Assembly (NCBI GenBank): GCA_039090855.1
Contig: CM077007.1
Location: 18,835,515 to 18,899,514, forward strand
Direction: 5' to 3'
Length of the DNA stretch: 64,000 bases
Source: Macrothele yani
Lineage: Eukaryota > Arthropoda > Arachnida > Araneae > Macrothelidae
How positions within the stretch are numbered: position 1 is the stretch's first letter; the number at the start of each line of letters is the position of its first letter. The notes below the pieces were generated by a model. The model had not been told where the DNA came from. It saw only the letters and a list, made by a program, of their open reading frames with translations, and searched no databases. The position numbers and the translations under genes were made by a program. This document shows positions 34,916-47,157 of this stretch, one piece after another.

Positions 34916-37224
34916 GGTGTACATCCCAGCGTGGTGTCCTTATGATTTCAAGGACATCGTTGCTGCGGGATTGGAGGCACTAAAGTCTCGCCGTCTTGAG
35001 TCCAAAGTGACACCCACATTGTCGCCGAAAAGATCCTCTGCCATTACTGGGACTCAGGCTAAGTGCACTACAATGAAGTAACCCGAGAAGCAGAAGCCAG
35101 GCACATCCTCCCCGAAACCCCACTCTAACACTCAAGAGTCGGGCACCATCATCCAAAAACACGGGGAGTAAGCACACCCCTGTATTACCTCCTGACACTG
35201 AAGAAGTACTGGAGCTCATGGACTGTGAGACGTATTAGTCGTCTCAGTCTTCATCTTTTTTTTTTTCCTTTTCTCATAATGGCTTCAATCATTCAATGGA
35301 ATTGCTGAGGTCTGCGGCGACAACTTGATGATTTGAAAGGCTTACTGTCTTCGTTTACACCTGTGTGCGTGTGCCTCCAGGAGACAAAGCTTCGCACGAC
35401 GGGCACTCTTTCGCTGCGCAGATATTCTATTTTTCACAAAGATCATGAGGACGGACTTATCGCCCATGGAGGAGTGGCCATTGTTGTTCCTCATAGTGTT
35501 CCTGTCACTGCGGCCGCTCTTCAGACGACTCTGCAAGCAGTGGCAGTGAGAATTTCTGTGACCATCCCGTTCACAGTCTGTTCCATTTATGTACCACCAG
35601 ATGAAGCTGTGAGCCTTTCAGATTTGGAAGATTTAGTTGACCAGTTACCGCCTCCTTTCTTCCTTCTAGGAGATTTCAATGCACACAATCCGTTGTAGGG
35701 TGATAACACTCGAGACGCAAGGGGCCACATTGTTGAGTCACTACTCTCCAACACGTCCCTCTGTATCCACAACACAGGGACAAAGACATATTTTCATGAA
35801 CCTACCCACTCGTACTCAACCATTGATCTGTCTCCGAGTTCACCATCTTTATATCCTGACTGGTGGAGCGTGTCTGGTGATCCCCTTGGCAGCGATCACT
35901 TTCCTATCTTTCTTCGTCTAGCAGGTGGCGGATACTGCCATCCTACCCATCCTGCTGGATGGGATATCGATCGAGCCAAGTGGGATGCATTCACGGCTTC
36001 AGCGACCTTTACTCCTGCTATGGTGTCCTAAAGTATGATCGGTGAAGCTGTTGCAGCAGTTACGGATTGTATTGTGCAAGCGACAGAACTCTCCATCCCA
36101 AAGACGTCGACTAAACTTCTACGTTGTTCGAGACCGTGGCGAAATTCCGATTGCAAGGCAGTACGTCAGGCTCAACATCAGGTTTGGGGTAGGTTTCGTC
36201 GGTATTCCACCGTCGCAAACCTATTAGCTTTCAAGAAAGAAAAGTCTGACGCGCGATTGGTTCGTCGTTGTAGTCAACGGGACTCATGGATACAATATGT
36301 ATCCGGAATTAACACCACTACCAGCCCTAAGATCCTTTGGACAGAATTTGTAAGATTCGCGGAAAGTACCCTTCTCGGGAGATCTCCATCCTCGAGAGTG
36401 GTTACAGAACGGTTGCTGATGCTCAGGGAATTGCTGACTGTCTTGGCACTGCATTTTCTTCAGTGTCTAGCAGTGGCAGTTATCCTTTTTCGTTCCAACA
36501 GCATCAGCTGTGGTTTGAGAGAAAAGGAGTTTCCTTCAGACTTTTCCTCGGAGGATTATAACAGCCCACTGACTGTGGTGGAACTGAAGATTGCTTTGAA
36601 TCGGTCAGGCCAGACATCTGTCGGACTGGATAACATCCATTACGACATGCTGAAGCACCTTTATCTGTCCTCTCTTGAATGCTTGCTAATCCTGTTTAAC
36701 AGGATTTGGCATGAGCACGACTTTCCCGATTCTTGGCACACTGCTATTGTCATACCTGTTCTCGAACCTGGTAAAAATCCCACCAACCCGTTCAGCTATC
36801 AGCCAATTGCTATGACGAGCTGCCTTTGCAAACTGCTCGAGCGCATCATCAATCTTCGTTTGATTTTTTATTTGGAAACTCATCACATTTTATCATCTCA
36901 TCAGAGTGGATTCCGTCGTTTTTGATCCACCACTGATCATCATGTTTGCCTTGAGACATCTATCAGGGAGGCGTTTGTCCGGCGTCAGCACATGGTCTCC
37001 GTGTTCTTCGACATGGAAAAAGCTTACGATCGGTCGTGGAGATACAGCATTCTCCATGATCTGCACGACTGCGGATTGCAGGGAAATTTACCAACATTCA
37101 TTGCTGGTTTTCTCCAGAACCGGATGTTCCATGTGCGCGTCGGGTCGACCCTCTCTGCGATGTACCCACAAGAGCAGGCGTCCCTCAAAGCTCCATTCTA
37201 TCTGTCACTTTGTTCATCCTTCGT

Positions 37225-40200
37225 TACATACATACATATCACTAAGCTGTTCTCTGAGATTCAGAGGTTAGCTCCAAAAAGAAATACAAACTTCCAGATA
37301 TTTTTACTTATTGTTGTCGTATCAAACTTCTCCATTTACAGCGATCTTGACAGACAACTCGAGCTTCACTGATATCCATTACACGCCGTACACAAGATCT
37401 TTTATACTTCATACTCATAATCTTTTTCTCATGCAAACACTCCTGAATCTGATCCACCCATGTCTTCCTTGGCCTTCCTCTGCCTTTCCTTATTGCCACT
37501 TAGGCTGAAAAGATTTTCTTAGTGCGCATTTCATCACTCATTCTATCAACATGGCCAAACCACCGAAGCATATTGGGCTCCACCTTACTAACAACATGTT
37601 GCTTCACATCACACAACTGCAATACATCTTCATTCCTCACACAATCAGACCGTGTCTTGCCACAAACCCCACGTAAGTAACGCATTTCTCCAGCACACAA
37701 ATGGCTCCTATGTTTCACTGCCATACATCAGAGTAGGAACAATTACTGTTTCATACACAGCCATGCGGGACTCTCTAGAGGACCCATCGTTCTTGTGAAA
37801 ACCTCCCAGAGCAGCTATAACTTTCAAAGAAGAATTCACTCGCCTACTGATTTCACCATCCAACTTGTTCTCTCTGTCAAACATGCTTCCTAAATACACA
37901 AACTCACTCCCCTGGTCAATCACAGTGCCATTTATACTTACATTACATTCAGTGCTACCAGTTCCTATCTCAAACACCATAACTTTGGTTTTTCTCTTAT
38001 TTATACTTAGTTTGAATTTCATGCAAACTTCGTGCATCCGAGGCAACTTACTCTGCAACTCACTTTTGCTCTCTGCCAACGGACAGTGTCATCAGCATAC
38101 AGCAATCTGCACACACAGATATCACCAAGTCATAAACCACTATTATCTATTTTGGCATCACGCATGCATGTGTCCATAAATATATTAAACAGCCATGGTG
38201 ACATTACACAACCTTGTCTAACTCCTGCACCAATGGAAAACCATTTTGGTAAAACACCATTCACTCGCACACAAGCTCTACTACCAGCATACATGGCTTT
38301 TACACTATTAAGTAGATTCCCAGTAACACCATATTCATTCAATACCTTCCACAAAAGTGTCCTATTCACTCGATCGTAAGCTTTCTCTAAATCTATAAAG
38401 GCAGTAAAAACTTTCTTCCCAACAGCCAGATACTTTTCAATCATCATGCGTATTGCAAAAATCTGGTTAGTGCAGCCTTTTCCAGGCATAAAACCACTTT
38501 GAACATCCCACACGTTCAATGATGTAAGACCCGTAGTTTTTCAATAACAACCTTACCAAACACTTTTCCTGGCACACTCAGTAGGCTAATACCACAATAG
38601 TTCTTGCATTCAGTCTGATCACCTTTTCCCTTATACAAGGGAACAATAATAGCATCCTTCCAATCCCGAGGGACCACTCCTAACTCCCAGCACAACTGGC
38701 AAATTTCAGTTAACCAGTCAATTATAGAGTCACCACCGTATTTCAACATCCTGCAGTTATGCCATCAACTCCTGGAGCCTTACCATTCTGAAGAGATTTT
38801 AGAGCTTTACACACTTCTTTTCTTGAGATCCCTCCTGTGCTTTCATCCCTCATTGTGACATCATCTGCGTCTGTCTCAGAATCATTTTTTTTCCTGATCT
38901 AATAACTCACAGAAGTATTCGCCCCATCTGTCACTTAACTCATTGGGCTCCCATATCATTTCCCCAATCTCATTCTTCACACAACTTACAACTTTGTTTC
39001 CCCTATTTTTCCTGAGTCTCATGTACTTCCAGAAGGACTTTCTATCTTTCCAAAAAGCCAATTCATGCCTTTCCACTTTCTCCTTCCTATCTTTTGCCTT
39101 ACTGTGGCAAACCAGCTTAGCAGCGTCACGCTTCTTACAGCAATATTCATCCACAGAGACTCTACCTTGCAACATCCCTAAATAGGCTTCCTTCTTTTTC
39201 TTTACTGCCTCTTCAACCTCACTATTCCACCAAGCATCACCTCTATTGTTACCCAACGATTGTGGTGCCACAGACCTCTTTAGCAGCAGTGACAACATAG
39301 TTCTTAAAACATTCCCACTTCTTTTCTACATCCCTCTCACGAGACTTCAGATCCTTCAGTCGTTCTCTGAGTAAGTCAGAATACTGCTGATGATCTTCAA
39401 GGAGCCTATCAACCTTTATTCTTTCTATCCTGGGTCTCTTCCTATTCCTTTTCCTCCAACCAACATTAAGTTTCACTCATGACACTACCAAGTAATGATC
39501 AGAACCAACATCCGCACCTCTCATCACACGGGTGTCAACAACTAAGTGTTTCAAACGCTGATCGTAGACAACAAAATCTATCACACTCTTTTGACCAAGA
39601 GTACGATTTTCCCAAGTATATGTGTGTATATACTTGTGGTTGAAAAATGTATTAGATACACACAAACCATTCTCAATGCAGAGTTCAATTAATCTTTCAC
39701 CATTATCATTCACACAAGGATCATTAAACTTACCCAGAACATTGTCAGAAATTGCATTCTGCACACCTACTCTAGCATTGAAATCCCCTGCTATTATAAC
39801 TTTTTCTTTAGCACCAAACTGGCTCACAACAGCTTTTAGCTCATTCCAGAAATCTTCTTTCTTATCAGAAGGTTCCGAGTCACAAGGAGCATACACTACA
39901 ACAATTACAATTCTCTGAAGTTTCACTTTCAAACGAATCCAGAGAATTCTCTCACTTATGCAACTATAGTGAATCAAGTTGTACTTCATCTTTTCACTTA
40001 AAATCACACCTACACCAGCCTGTCCTCTCACATTATCCAATACTCCAGACCACACACTCACCGTGCCATTCACTTCTTTTATTCCAATTTCCTTCTTTTT
40101 GGTTTCACTTACACACAGCACATCCAGTTTATACTTATTCATCTCCCCAATCACCTCACTCATCTTGCCATTTATACCTCTAGTATTCCATACACCAATC

Positions 40201-40578
40201 TTACATTCACTCAGCAGAGATCTCTTTCTCATACGCCATTTAGGAAGTCCAGGTCGATTCCGTGGTGGACCATCCTTCCCAAGTGTGGTAGGTCCACCAT
40301 ATCCCACACTTGAGTCATTCTTAATATTTCTTTTTGTCTTTTTAATCAGGTAAGTACATCAGTGTGGGGGATTAGCCCACAGCTGAGGGTTCCAGTTGGT
40401 CATTCAACCTAAGGATTCTGGAACAAAACCCAGTGAGTTGGGGTCTTTTCACCAATGTCACACAGAACTAGCTTGCACCTCTCCAAGATTCACAGAGGCC
40501 CTAGTTGCTGTTGTGTGTGCCATTGTTACCACAGAGCGCCCCGAGGAGGCAAACCCATCGCTCACTACGACCGCCCGC
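37225..40578 (-). mobile_element. RTE-like LINE inserted in the I-group LINE
   Basis: 3354 bp in minus orientation, bounded by a 13-bp direct repeat GTTCATCCTTCGT at 37212-37224 and 40579-40591. The 3' end is a (TACA)n-type run at 37225-37240 and the 5' leader occupies about 40308-40578. The reading frame runs from 40307 down to about 37308 in several shifted pieces. The endonuclease is intact; the RT pieces include LEKAYDRVNRTLLWKVL, GAGVRQGCVMSPWLFN, and LLYADDTV near 38095-38065 followed by a shift. The tail has KGRGRPRKTWVDQIQECL. Clade RTE-like by order and short 3' end; the exact subclade is not resolved. Confidence 0.88.
39477..40307 (-). CDS. endonuclease domain of the inserted RTE-like LINE (fragment)
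   Basis: An open frame of 276 codons covering nearly the whole apurinic-like endonuclease: IGVWNTRGINGKMSEVI, LDVLCVSETKKKE (catalytic Glu), VVVYAPCDSEP, IIAGDFNARVGVQ, KSVIDFVVYDQR and GADVGSDHYLVVS (catalytic His), then a stop at 39477. The rest of the protein continues in other frames (NVGWRKRNRKRPRIE at 39476 onward). An N-terminal extension MGYGGPTTLGKDGPPRNRPG precedes the domain. The continuous frame suggests that decay began recently compared with the host I-group LINE. Confidence 0.85.
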   Translation of the reverse strand: MGYGGPTTLGKDGPPRNRPGLPKWRMRKRSLLSECKIGVWNTRGINGKMSEVIGEMNKYKLDVLCVSETKKKEIGIKEVNGTVSVWSGVLDNVRGQAGVGVILSEKMKYNLIHYSCISERILWIRLKVKLQRIVIVVVYAPCDSEPSDKKEDFWNELKAVVSQFGAKEKVIIAGDFNARVGVQNAISDNVLGKFNDPCVNDNGERLIELCIENGLCVSNTFFNHKYIHTYTWENRTLGQKSVIDFVVYDQRLKHLVVDTRVMRGADVGSDHYLVVS

Positions 40579-42642
40579 GTTCATCCTTCGTGTGAATCAA
40601 ATATTCAAACTGCTCTCTCTGACGGTTCGTGGAACTGTGTACGTTGATGATCTGCAGATTTCCTGCTCTGCTGTCAACATGCACACCATTGAAAGACAGC
40701 TGCAGTTGGCTATTAACAAGATCTCTAACTGGGCTTCTCATAATGGCTTTAGCTTCTCGTCCCAGAAGACCATTTGCGTGCATTTTTGCTGCAAACCTGG
40801 TCTTCACCCAGACCCCAATCTCCGTCTGGGGAGTACACCATTCCTGTGGTGTCAGAAGTCAAGTTCCTTGGAGTGACCTTTGACCGCGCACTCACCTTCC
40901 ATCTTCACATTCAATCTTTAAAGGTGAAGTGCACGAAGTCATTGAGCATCCTGAAGATCCTCTCTCGAACATCTTGGGGGGGGGGGCTGACAGGTGCTCA
41001 ATGCTTCGTATCCAACACTCTTATTCGGACAAAGTTAGACTTCGGCTGCATAACATCTGCGTGGCCTTCAGTTTTGAAGCTTCTGGATCCCGTCCATCAC
41101 CAGGCTTTGCACCTGTGTACCGGTGCTTTCCATACTTCTCCCGTGCATAACCTGTATGTCGAGTTGTGAACCAACGTTATACCTCCGCCGTAAGCAGCTG
41201 TCTCATTAGTTCTCTTCCAAGTTGAAATCTCTTCCTGATCATCCACTGCATGATTCCATCTTCCAACCGCAATGTGTTCACTTGTTTTCAAACTGCCCTT
41301 CTTGTGTTTCTACTTTCGGGATTCGGATGTCAAACATACTGTGTGAGATGCTGGTCTAAACTTGTCGAAGATTGATGTGACCAATTTTTTCAATGAACCC
41401 TCTTGGCAGCCGGTTCAAGCAATGGCTGACCTTTCTCTTTGTGTGTGGCCTAAGTCATCAACTCCTGCTCTGGTGTACCAGAAGCTGTTTGCCGAACAAC
41501 AGTCTCTCTATACAGATTTTGTGCCTGTGTTCACCGATGACTCGAAGTCCGGGGATGTTGTTGGGTCCGCTTTTGTGTGTGTTGATGAAACTCATGCTGA
41601 GAGGCTTCCACCAGAATCAACAGTCTTTTCGGCAGAGATGCGTCGCACTATGATTTGCATCGATTCCCAGTCAGTCATCCAAGCCTTATCCTCTCCTGAG
41701 GATACGGACTCACTAGTCAGCAGTGATGTTCGTCATCTTCCTTGAACTTTGGCGGATGCTGGATTCTTGGTCCGATTCTGTTGGGTTTCTGGCCATGTTG
41801 GGATCTGGGGTAACGAGCTGGCGGATCTCTCTGCCAGGTCTGTTTCCTCCATGACACCCACATGGCTGCCACTGTTTTTCTGAGATTTTCGACCTTTGAT
41901 CCACAAATTTATCATGGACGAGTGGCAGTCCCTGTGGTCTCAACAGGGCAGCAATAAGCTTCATACCATCAAACCACAGATAGGACCATGGAAGTCTAGC
42001 TTGAGGAAGAACCGTCGTGAGGAAGTTGTTCTTGCGCGCCTCCGCATTGGGCACTGTCATTTCACTCACCACTTCTTGCTGTGTGGCAACACTGTCCCAG
42101 TGTGTGAGGCGTGCAACTGTCGTCTCACAGTCCTTCATGTTTTGCGCACTTGTGTTCGTTTTTGTGATCATCGGTTTTGTTATTTTCATTCTCATTTGTT
42201 GGACGACGGAGCAGTTATGCTGCAGACTGTCCTGGGTGAAGAATGCTACATGTTCGCAGTGTTTTCGTTTTTAAAAAGATTGGCTTTGTTAAACTCGTCT
42301 AGTTTTTAACGTGTTCACTTTCATCTTTCACTTTTACCAAATCAGCCTGTTTTTAACCTTTTGTACGTTTTTAAATTAGTTTATTTTGTTTTGAGTGTCT
42401 TTTATTTAGCACTGTTTGGCCAACCATGGCCCTTGCGCCATAAAAATTAAACAGCCAACCATGTTAAACCCTTTGCAGCCGTTCTCGTTAAGGCTTTCTT
42501 TATACAAAATGTTCTAAATCACACACATTAAATCCACGATTTCAGATATCTCTTTTACATTTTGAATTTTCTGCAAGATCGTGTAAGTGTGACTAGATTT
42601 GTTTTTACATTGGACCACACCTGAGGGACACATCATACAGGG

Positions 42643-43010
42643 TAATTATAAACTTGGATAACAACTTTGAAATTTAAAATTTCACTGCTCATGTTAAATA
42701 TTATATTTGAAATTGAAACAAAGTATTGAAGTACGTGCATAATTTTTATTACATGTGTTCAATATGCACTCCCTTGGTAACATGGCATATATCTCAGTTC
42801 CTGTAAGATCCTGTCCAGCATTGCCTGGTCCACTTGCAGCATGGCTTCTGAAATCCGAGTTTTCGACTCAACAATGCTGTTGGGTATGCGAAATCTGAAC
42901 TCCAGTTTCTGATTTTGCTACTTTAAACCACAATATGCAGTGTGCCTTCTCTACCCCACTGAAATTGGCCATTTTGCTTGCCCAATTAATGTGCTGCCAC
43001 CCCATGGCCT
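42643..43010 (-). mobile_element. mariner-like 3'-end fragment
   Basis: Begins at ACAGGGTAATTATAAACTTG and reads on the minus strand RVPNSIVESKTRISEAMLQ and LDRILQELRYMPCYQGSA, the C-terminal tail of the same transposase type as at 1-1353 (there ELDYRLDARRVTGSVHIENL). The catalytic core is absent. The right boundary is approximate. Confidence 0.62.
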
Positions 43011-43453
43011 AATCACAAAACAGTAATACTTAAAGAAACATGGGGATATATAATTTACACATTAATACAAGTTTCATAGCTGTAGTTTAGTTGTATTATG
43101 TATAAAAGTTAAAAATGTTAAATTTGTAATTAAAGTTTGTAATTACTCAGCATCTAGTATACTGGTTTGGAAGGGGTGGAGATCCCTGCTGTCCAAGGAA
43201 ATTTAATCATCCTGAGATGGCATTCACCATTTGTGTGATTCACAAAGAGATGCATACACTTTTATATTTATAGTATATATATATGTCTATAGTGTGTAAT
43301 ATCATGAATCAGTAAAAAAAAAGTCATGTGTGTAATATCATGAATCGGTAAAAAAAAATCATGTATGTATAATCCAGAATTCTTAGATATATCAACAAAT
43401 GCTGAAATTTTAAAAATGCTTTGTTCAGACATGTCATGTTTTCTGTATTATAG
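43011..43453. other. unassigned intron sequence
   Basis: Contains a short tandem doublet of about 38 bp near 43290-43365 (GTGTAATATCATGAATC repeated). Otherwise nothing recognised before the exon. Confidence 0.55.
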
Positions 43454-43545
43454 CAAGTCCTTGGTATTTTGGCTCAAGATGTAAGAGACGGGACGTGTAC
43501 AGCTGTTAATCATAGGTATCGACTCATTGCATATGGACTGAAAAG
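43454..43545 (+). CDS. RIC1: RIC1 internal exon
   Basis: 92 nt between acceptor TGTATTATAG and donor GTACGC, phase 0 at the start and two bases over at the end. It reads QVLGILAQDVRDGTCTAVN and HRYRLIAYGLK, matching the recalled human [20 protein letters not shown]. This is the start of the next propeller strand after the 26067 exon. The overhanging AG is completed by the T of the 52726 exon to Ser. The exon is an island between a 17.3-kb and a 9.2-kb intron. Confidence 0.94.
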
Positions 43546-44365
43546 GTACGCTTATTTAAAGGTTTGCTGTGATAATTAGCTAAATAATTGCCCATTTTTT
43601 AGATGTATTTTTTGTACATATTCACAGGATAATATGGTATAAAAGCTCACTGCTGTAACTGTTACTATAAAAGCTAGTTTTTTTTATTTTTATGCTTTAA
43701 TGTACAACATTGAAGTGTAGACTCTAGAATGTGATTGTGCTTGAAAAATAACATCATTAAGGCTTTAGTGTAATTGGAATGAATGACAGAACTAATTATT
43801 TATTGTTAAGGATTAAGGAATGAAATAAAAAATTTGAAAACTTCATATGAATTGTGATTACAGCTAATGTAAATTGCTTTCTGTACTGTAATAAAAACTT
43901 AGATGTCATTTAAATTAGTTAAACAGTACTTTTTCATTATCACTGTGAATCTACCAGAACACATTTTTTTTATGAGTTGACTAAATAGCAACACAAAACA
44001 AAGAATAAGCAACATAGCAAAACTCAACGAACACCTTCAAAAAGTTTTTTCATCCCAACAGAACAGTAAGGAGAGGCAACAACAATTTAAGATATTCAAG
44101 AAGTGACTGAAACGAAACGTGCAGGGCAGTGTTGTTCCAATTCATGATTTCATAAGAAGGCAATCTAATTAGAGTTCAAGTGTAAAGCAAATAAAAATAG
44201 ACTTTGAAAAATGTAGTAGAGAATGTTACAATGAAAACAAAGTGCAACAGCAGTAGAAGACATGGTTTGAATAAGAACTCTGTTAAACACCTGCCCAGAT
44301 GGAATGCTGATGAGTCTTCAGTATAACTTCAATGAAAGGTTAAGGCACAGCGTTACTAAATAAGA
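43546..44365. other. unassigned intron sequence
   Basis: AT-rich, no element recognised. The degenerate satellite begins at its right edge. Confidence 0.5.
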
Positions 44366-45230
44366 CTATGAACAGAAAGACTGCTCAAGAAAAAAAGAGC
44401 TGTGTTTTACCCATACATGAGATTCTTCCGCGGATTCGTAGAATTCCGTTTTTTTTTTTTTGTCATCATTTGGGTCATTCTCGAGATCAAGGCAGAACTG
44501 AAGAGAGGGGGGGATGGTCGTTTTCCGTCTGGGGATGGTATTTCGTCTTTCAAAACTATCGAAAACTCGAAGTTAAACGGAGTGACGATTTTTCCCGTAA
44601 TCGTAATTTCTTTTTTTTCACTTTGTTGCCTGTTCCCAATATTGTTATTAAATGTCATTTTGTTGCATAAATGTTTGTATTTCAGCATGAAGCTGTGGGC
44701 AATGATTTCCAAAAACAAAAGTTAAGACGGCGCGAAGATTTCCCTGTAGTCTTCAGGCAAAGATTCTTCCGTGGATTCAAAGAATTCCGCCATTTCCGTT
44801 ATCATTTTGGGCATTTTCGAGATCAATGCACAACTGAACAGAAATTTTGGAGGTTAATTGTGGGGAAGAGGGATTCGCTTTTCGTTTGATGATGGGATTC
44901 CATTTTATGAGACTTTTAAAAAAGGAAGTTAGATACAGCAAAGATTTCTCCCATAATTTTATTTTGTTTTCTCGCGATGTTCCTTCAGCCCAGTATTGTT
45001 CTTAAATAACCTTTTATTTCACAAATACTGCATTTCAACCTAAAAATAGAGGTAAAAGTTTTCGAAAACGGAAGTCGGTCGGAGCGAAGATTTCGCCCAA
45101 AATCGCATTTTTTTTTTTCTGCGATGTTCTCACTATCCTGTGTTGTTGTTAAGTGAGACTTTCCTCCATAAATGTCTGCACTTAAGCTTGATAAGGGAGG
45201 GGAAATTTTCCAAAAATAGAAGTGACGGAG
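44366..45230. repeat. degenerate satellite, about 146-bp unit with alternating longer variant
   Basis: A landmark like AAAACGGAAGTxxGxCGGAG followed by CGAAGATTTCxCCCxxAATCG recurs at about 44566, 44712, 44920, 45062 and 45212. Spacings are about 146, 208, 142 and 150 bp. The longer unit carries GATTCTTCCGTGGATTC and a CATTTTCGAGATCAA motif, seen also at 44418-44495. The order is therefore B-A-B-A-A', with A about 146 bp and B about 208 bp. Units are well diverged from each other, and no flanking TE ends are seen. Confidence 0.7.
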
Positions 45231-45452
45231 TTTGAAAATTCGTTAGAATTGATGCATGGTGTTAGTATTGATATTCTGAAAATCACACCATTTTTCTAAA
45301 GTAGCAAAAGCTTTGATATCATGCATTTGTGGTCCTCAGGCTGAAAGTTCTTTCAGCATGATGGATAAATTATTGTCATATGAGGGAATAAAAGGGGAAG
45401 AGGAAAGAAAAGTGGTGAAGAAATAAGAAGGAAATTATATCAACAGAAATCC

Positions 45453-45673
45453 GCCCCGGTGGCGCAGTGGTCTAAGCGATGGCCTCTGATCATTCGTCCG
45501 AACGGGGTCCGGGTTCGAATCCTGGTGAGGCATGGATGTTGTGTTTGTCTTACGGCACTGGCTCTCTCCCTTCCCTGGAACCAGTGACCCTAAATTAGGG
45601 ACGGGCAACTGCTTATATCCCATTGAGTTGCTCACGGTGGTCATTAAACCTCCAATCAAATATATATATATAT
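45453..45673 (+). mobile_element. tRNA-derived SINE, full length
   Basis: The head GCCCCGGTGGCGCAGTGGTC contains a pol III A box (45459-45470). The B box GGTTCGAATCC is at 45512-45522, 54 bp away as in type II tRNAs. The acceptor ends do not pair well, so it is not a working tRNA gene. The body includes CTGGAACCAGTGACCCTAAA and CACGGTGGTCATTAAACC, and the tail is (TA)n at 45660-45672. Related copies: 3854, 50062 and 60752. Confidence 0.82.
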
Positions 45674-46383
45674 CAATCATGAACAGAAAGCAAAACTAAG
45701 CAAAGATTGCTATGCAGCTGCAGAGTCAACAAAAGACAAATATGTCCATGGAACTTGCTGAGAAGAAAGCAACACAAAAGGAAAATTGAGCTGATGTTCT
45801 AGCAAGTATAAAAAAAAAAAAAAAAGAGAGAGAGAGGGAGAGAGAAATGTGTTTGAAGCAGTGTCTTTTAAAATCACTTTGTTTTGTTTTGAATTCAGTA
45901 ATTTTATATTGTGAATACAGTGAACAATTCCATCTTGCTGCTTTTTCTCACACTTTCTTGTCACATGTTCTGATTTTTTTGCCCGATTAAAAAATTCAGC
46001 TTTTTAGTTCCTTGGTCAGTCTCACGTATGTTAACCAGATAAAAACGTTTGATATTTTTAATTCATATTATCTTTACAAACCACATAAAAATACTAAGAT
46101 ATGGTAATAATTTGATTTAACAGTTAATGCCCAATTATTTTGCAGTAACTTTTGGTGGTAAATAGTAAAGATGCCAACTAATATGTAAATTTAAGAAAAC
46201 CTTGTGCACTCTTTCTGCAGATTACATTGCATAGAAAACTGATTAATGAATAGCTTCCTCAAGGCATCAGTGCAGTGGCATAGTGATGACTGGTGCTTAG
46301 GGGTGAGGTATATAATTTGTGCTCCTTGGGAAAATAAGAACACAGATGATTGAGAAAGTGGTTTCAGGAAGTGACTGCAGTAT
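45674..46383. other. unassigned intron sequence
   Basis: Contains an A-run followed by (GA)n at 45809-45845. No gene recognised. Confidence 0.5.
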
Positions 46384-47157
46384 CACTAGGCCAGGGCTCG
46401 AAATACCTGGGTGAACAGGTGCACTGCGCACGTAAAAATTAAATTGTGCACCCAATTTTTTTCTGCATGCACCTAACTTAAAAAATATATCTATATTTAG
46501 TGTTTTACACTATTTTGATGTTTGAACAAAATGTTGTGGGCCCATATCACATGAATGTAGGAAGAAGGCTTATTACAACACCCTCGCCCGAACCATGGGC
46601 AACAAGAGCGTGCCTGAACTTTCCGATGATCAAAATAGTTCCAAGGGCAAAAGCTGTGTCAAAGCGATCAACTCCGCAGAAGGGAGAATTTAGATCACGT
46701 GAGAACCTTGCGACAACAGTTGTGGCGTGCATGTGTTGCCACTCTTGTCCGATGCATCAGTTCCTGTAACACTGAGGAAAAGAACTCTATTTTCGCTGGT
46801 GAAACAACAAAAAAACCTGCCAGTTTGTGGCATAAGATGAGGATATTACCTTCCTCTTTATAAGAGTGCACCAAAGATAAATTCATTTTGCATCGTGCGG
46901 AAATATTCTTTCGCACTTATAAACATCGATCATGAAACTATCGATGTTTTTTCGATGTGTCACTGCCTATAACATCAAAGTTAAAACATCAAGGTTTTTT
47001 GTCCATTACTAGTGCAAACAATAGAAAGATCCCTCTCTGTTGTTACAGTGCAGACCTAAAGCTGTGTGCTGTCTTTGAAACTTTTGGTTTGTGCCTGTCT
47101 TCCGTTTTTGATTTTAATCTCTATCCATTGGATGAATAATTACAATGCTTTTTTAAA

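Larger units (their letters stand above)
35279..42309 (+). pseudogene. LINE ORF2: endonuclease, RT, RNase H; split by another LINE
   Basis: Begins MASIIQWNC with an in-frame TGA where the family has Arg. The endonuclease is VCVCLQETKL, SIYVPPDEAV, FFLLGDFNAHNPL (35340-35700). The RT has SGQTSVGLDNIHYDMLKHL, FLETHHILSSHQSGFRR, VSVFFDMEKAYDRSWRY (first Asp, near 37010), then after the 37225-40578 insertion TVYVDDLQISCSAVN (YVDD, near 40640). RNase H is FTDDSKSGDVVGSAF, ICIDSQSVIQALSS, WVSGHVGIWGNELADLSARS (41520-41850). The C-terminal cysteine region is CEACNCRLTVLHVLRTC. At least six frame breaks. Both broken RT halves join in frame across one copy of the 13-bp duplication. Confidence 0.85.
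33478..42460 (+). mobile_element. I-group LINE with RNase H, degenerate and interrupted
   Basis: A GC-richer 5' region starts at about 33478 (TCAGCCCTCCCCGCACGGGG follows). It leads into a gag-like ORF1 (34061-34915) and an ORF2 with endonuclease, RT and RNase H parts (35279-42309), ending at about 42460 near CGCCATAAAAATT. A reverse-oriented LINE occupies 37225-40578. Net length is about 5.6 kb, normal for an I-group element. RNase H separates it from RTE, CR1 and typical Jockey elements. Exact termini and target duplication are not visible. Confidence 0.82.

Noticed and set aside
45453..45535. Free-standing tRNA gene
   Set aside because: The A and B boxes are good, but the acceptor stem does not pair and the sequence continues into a SINE body with related copies elsewhere.
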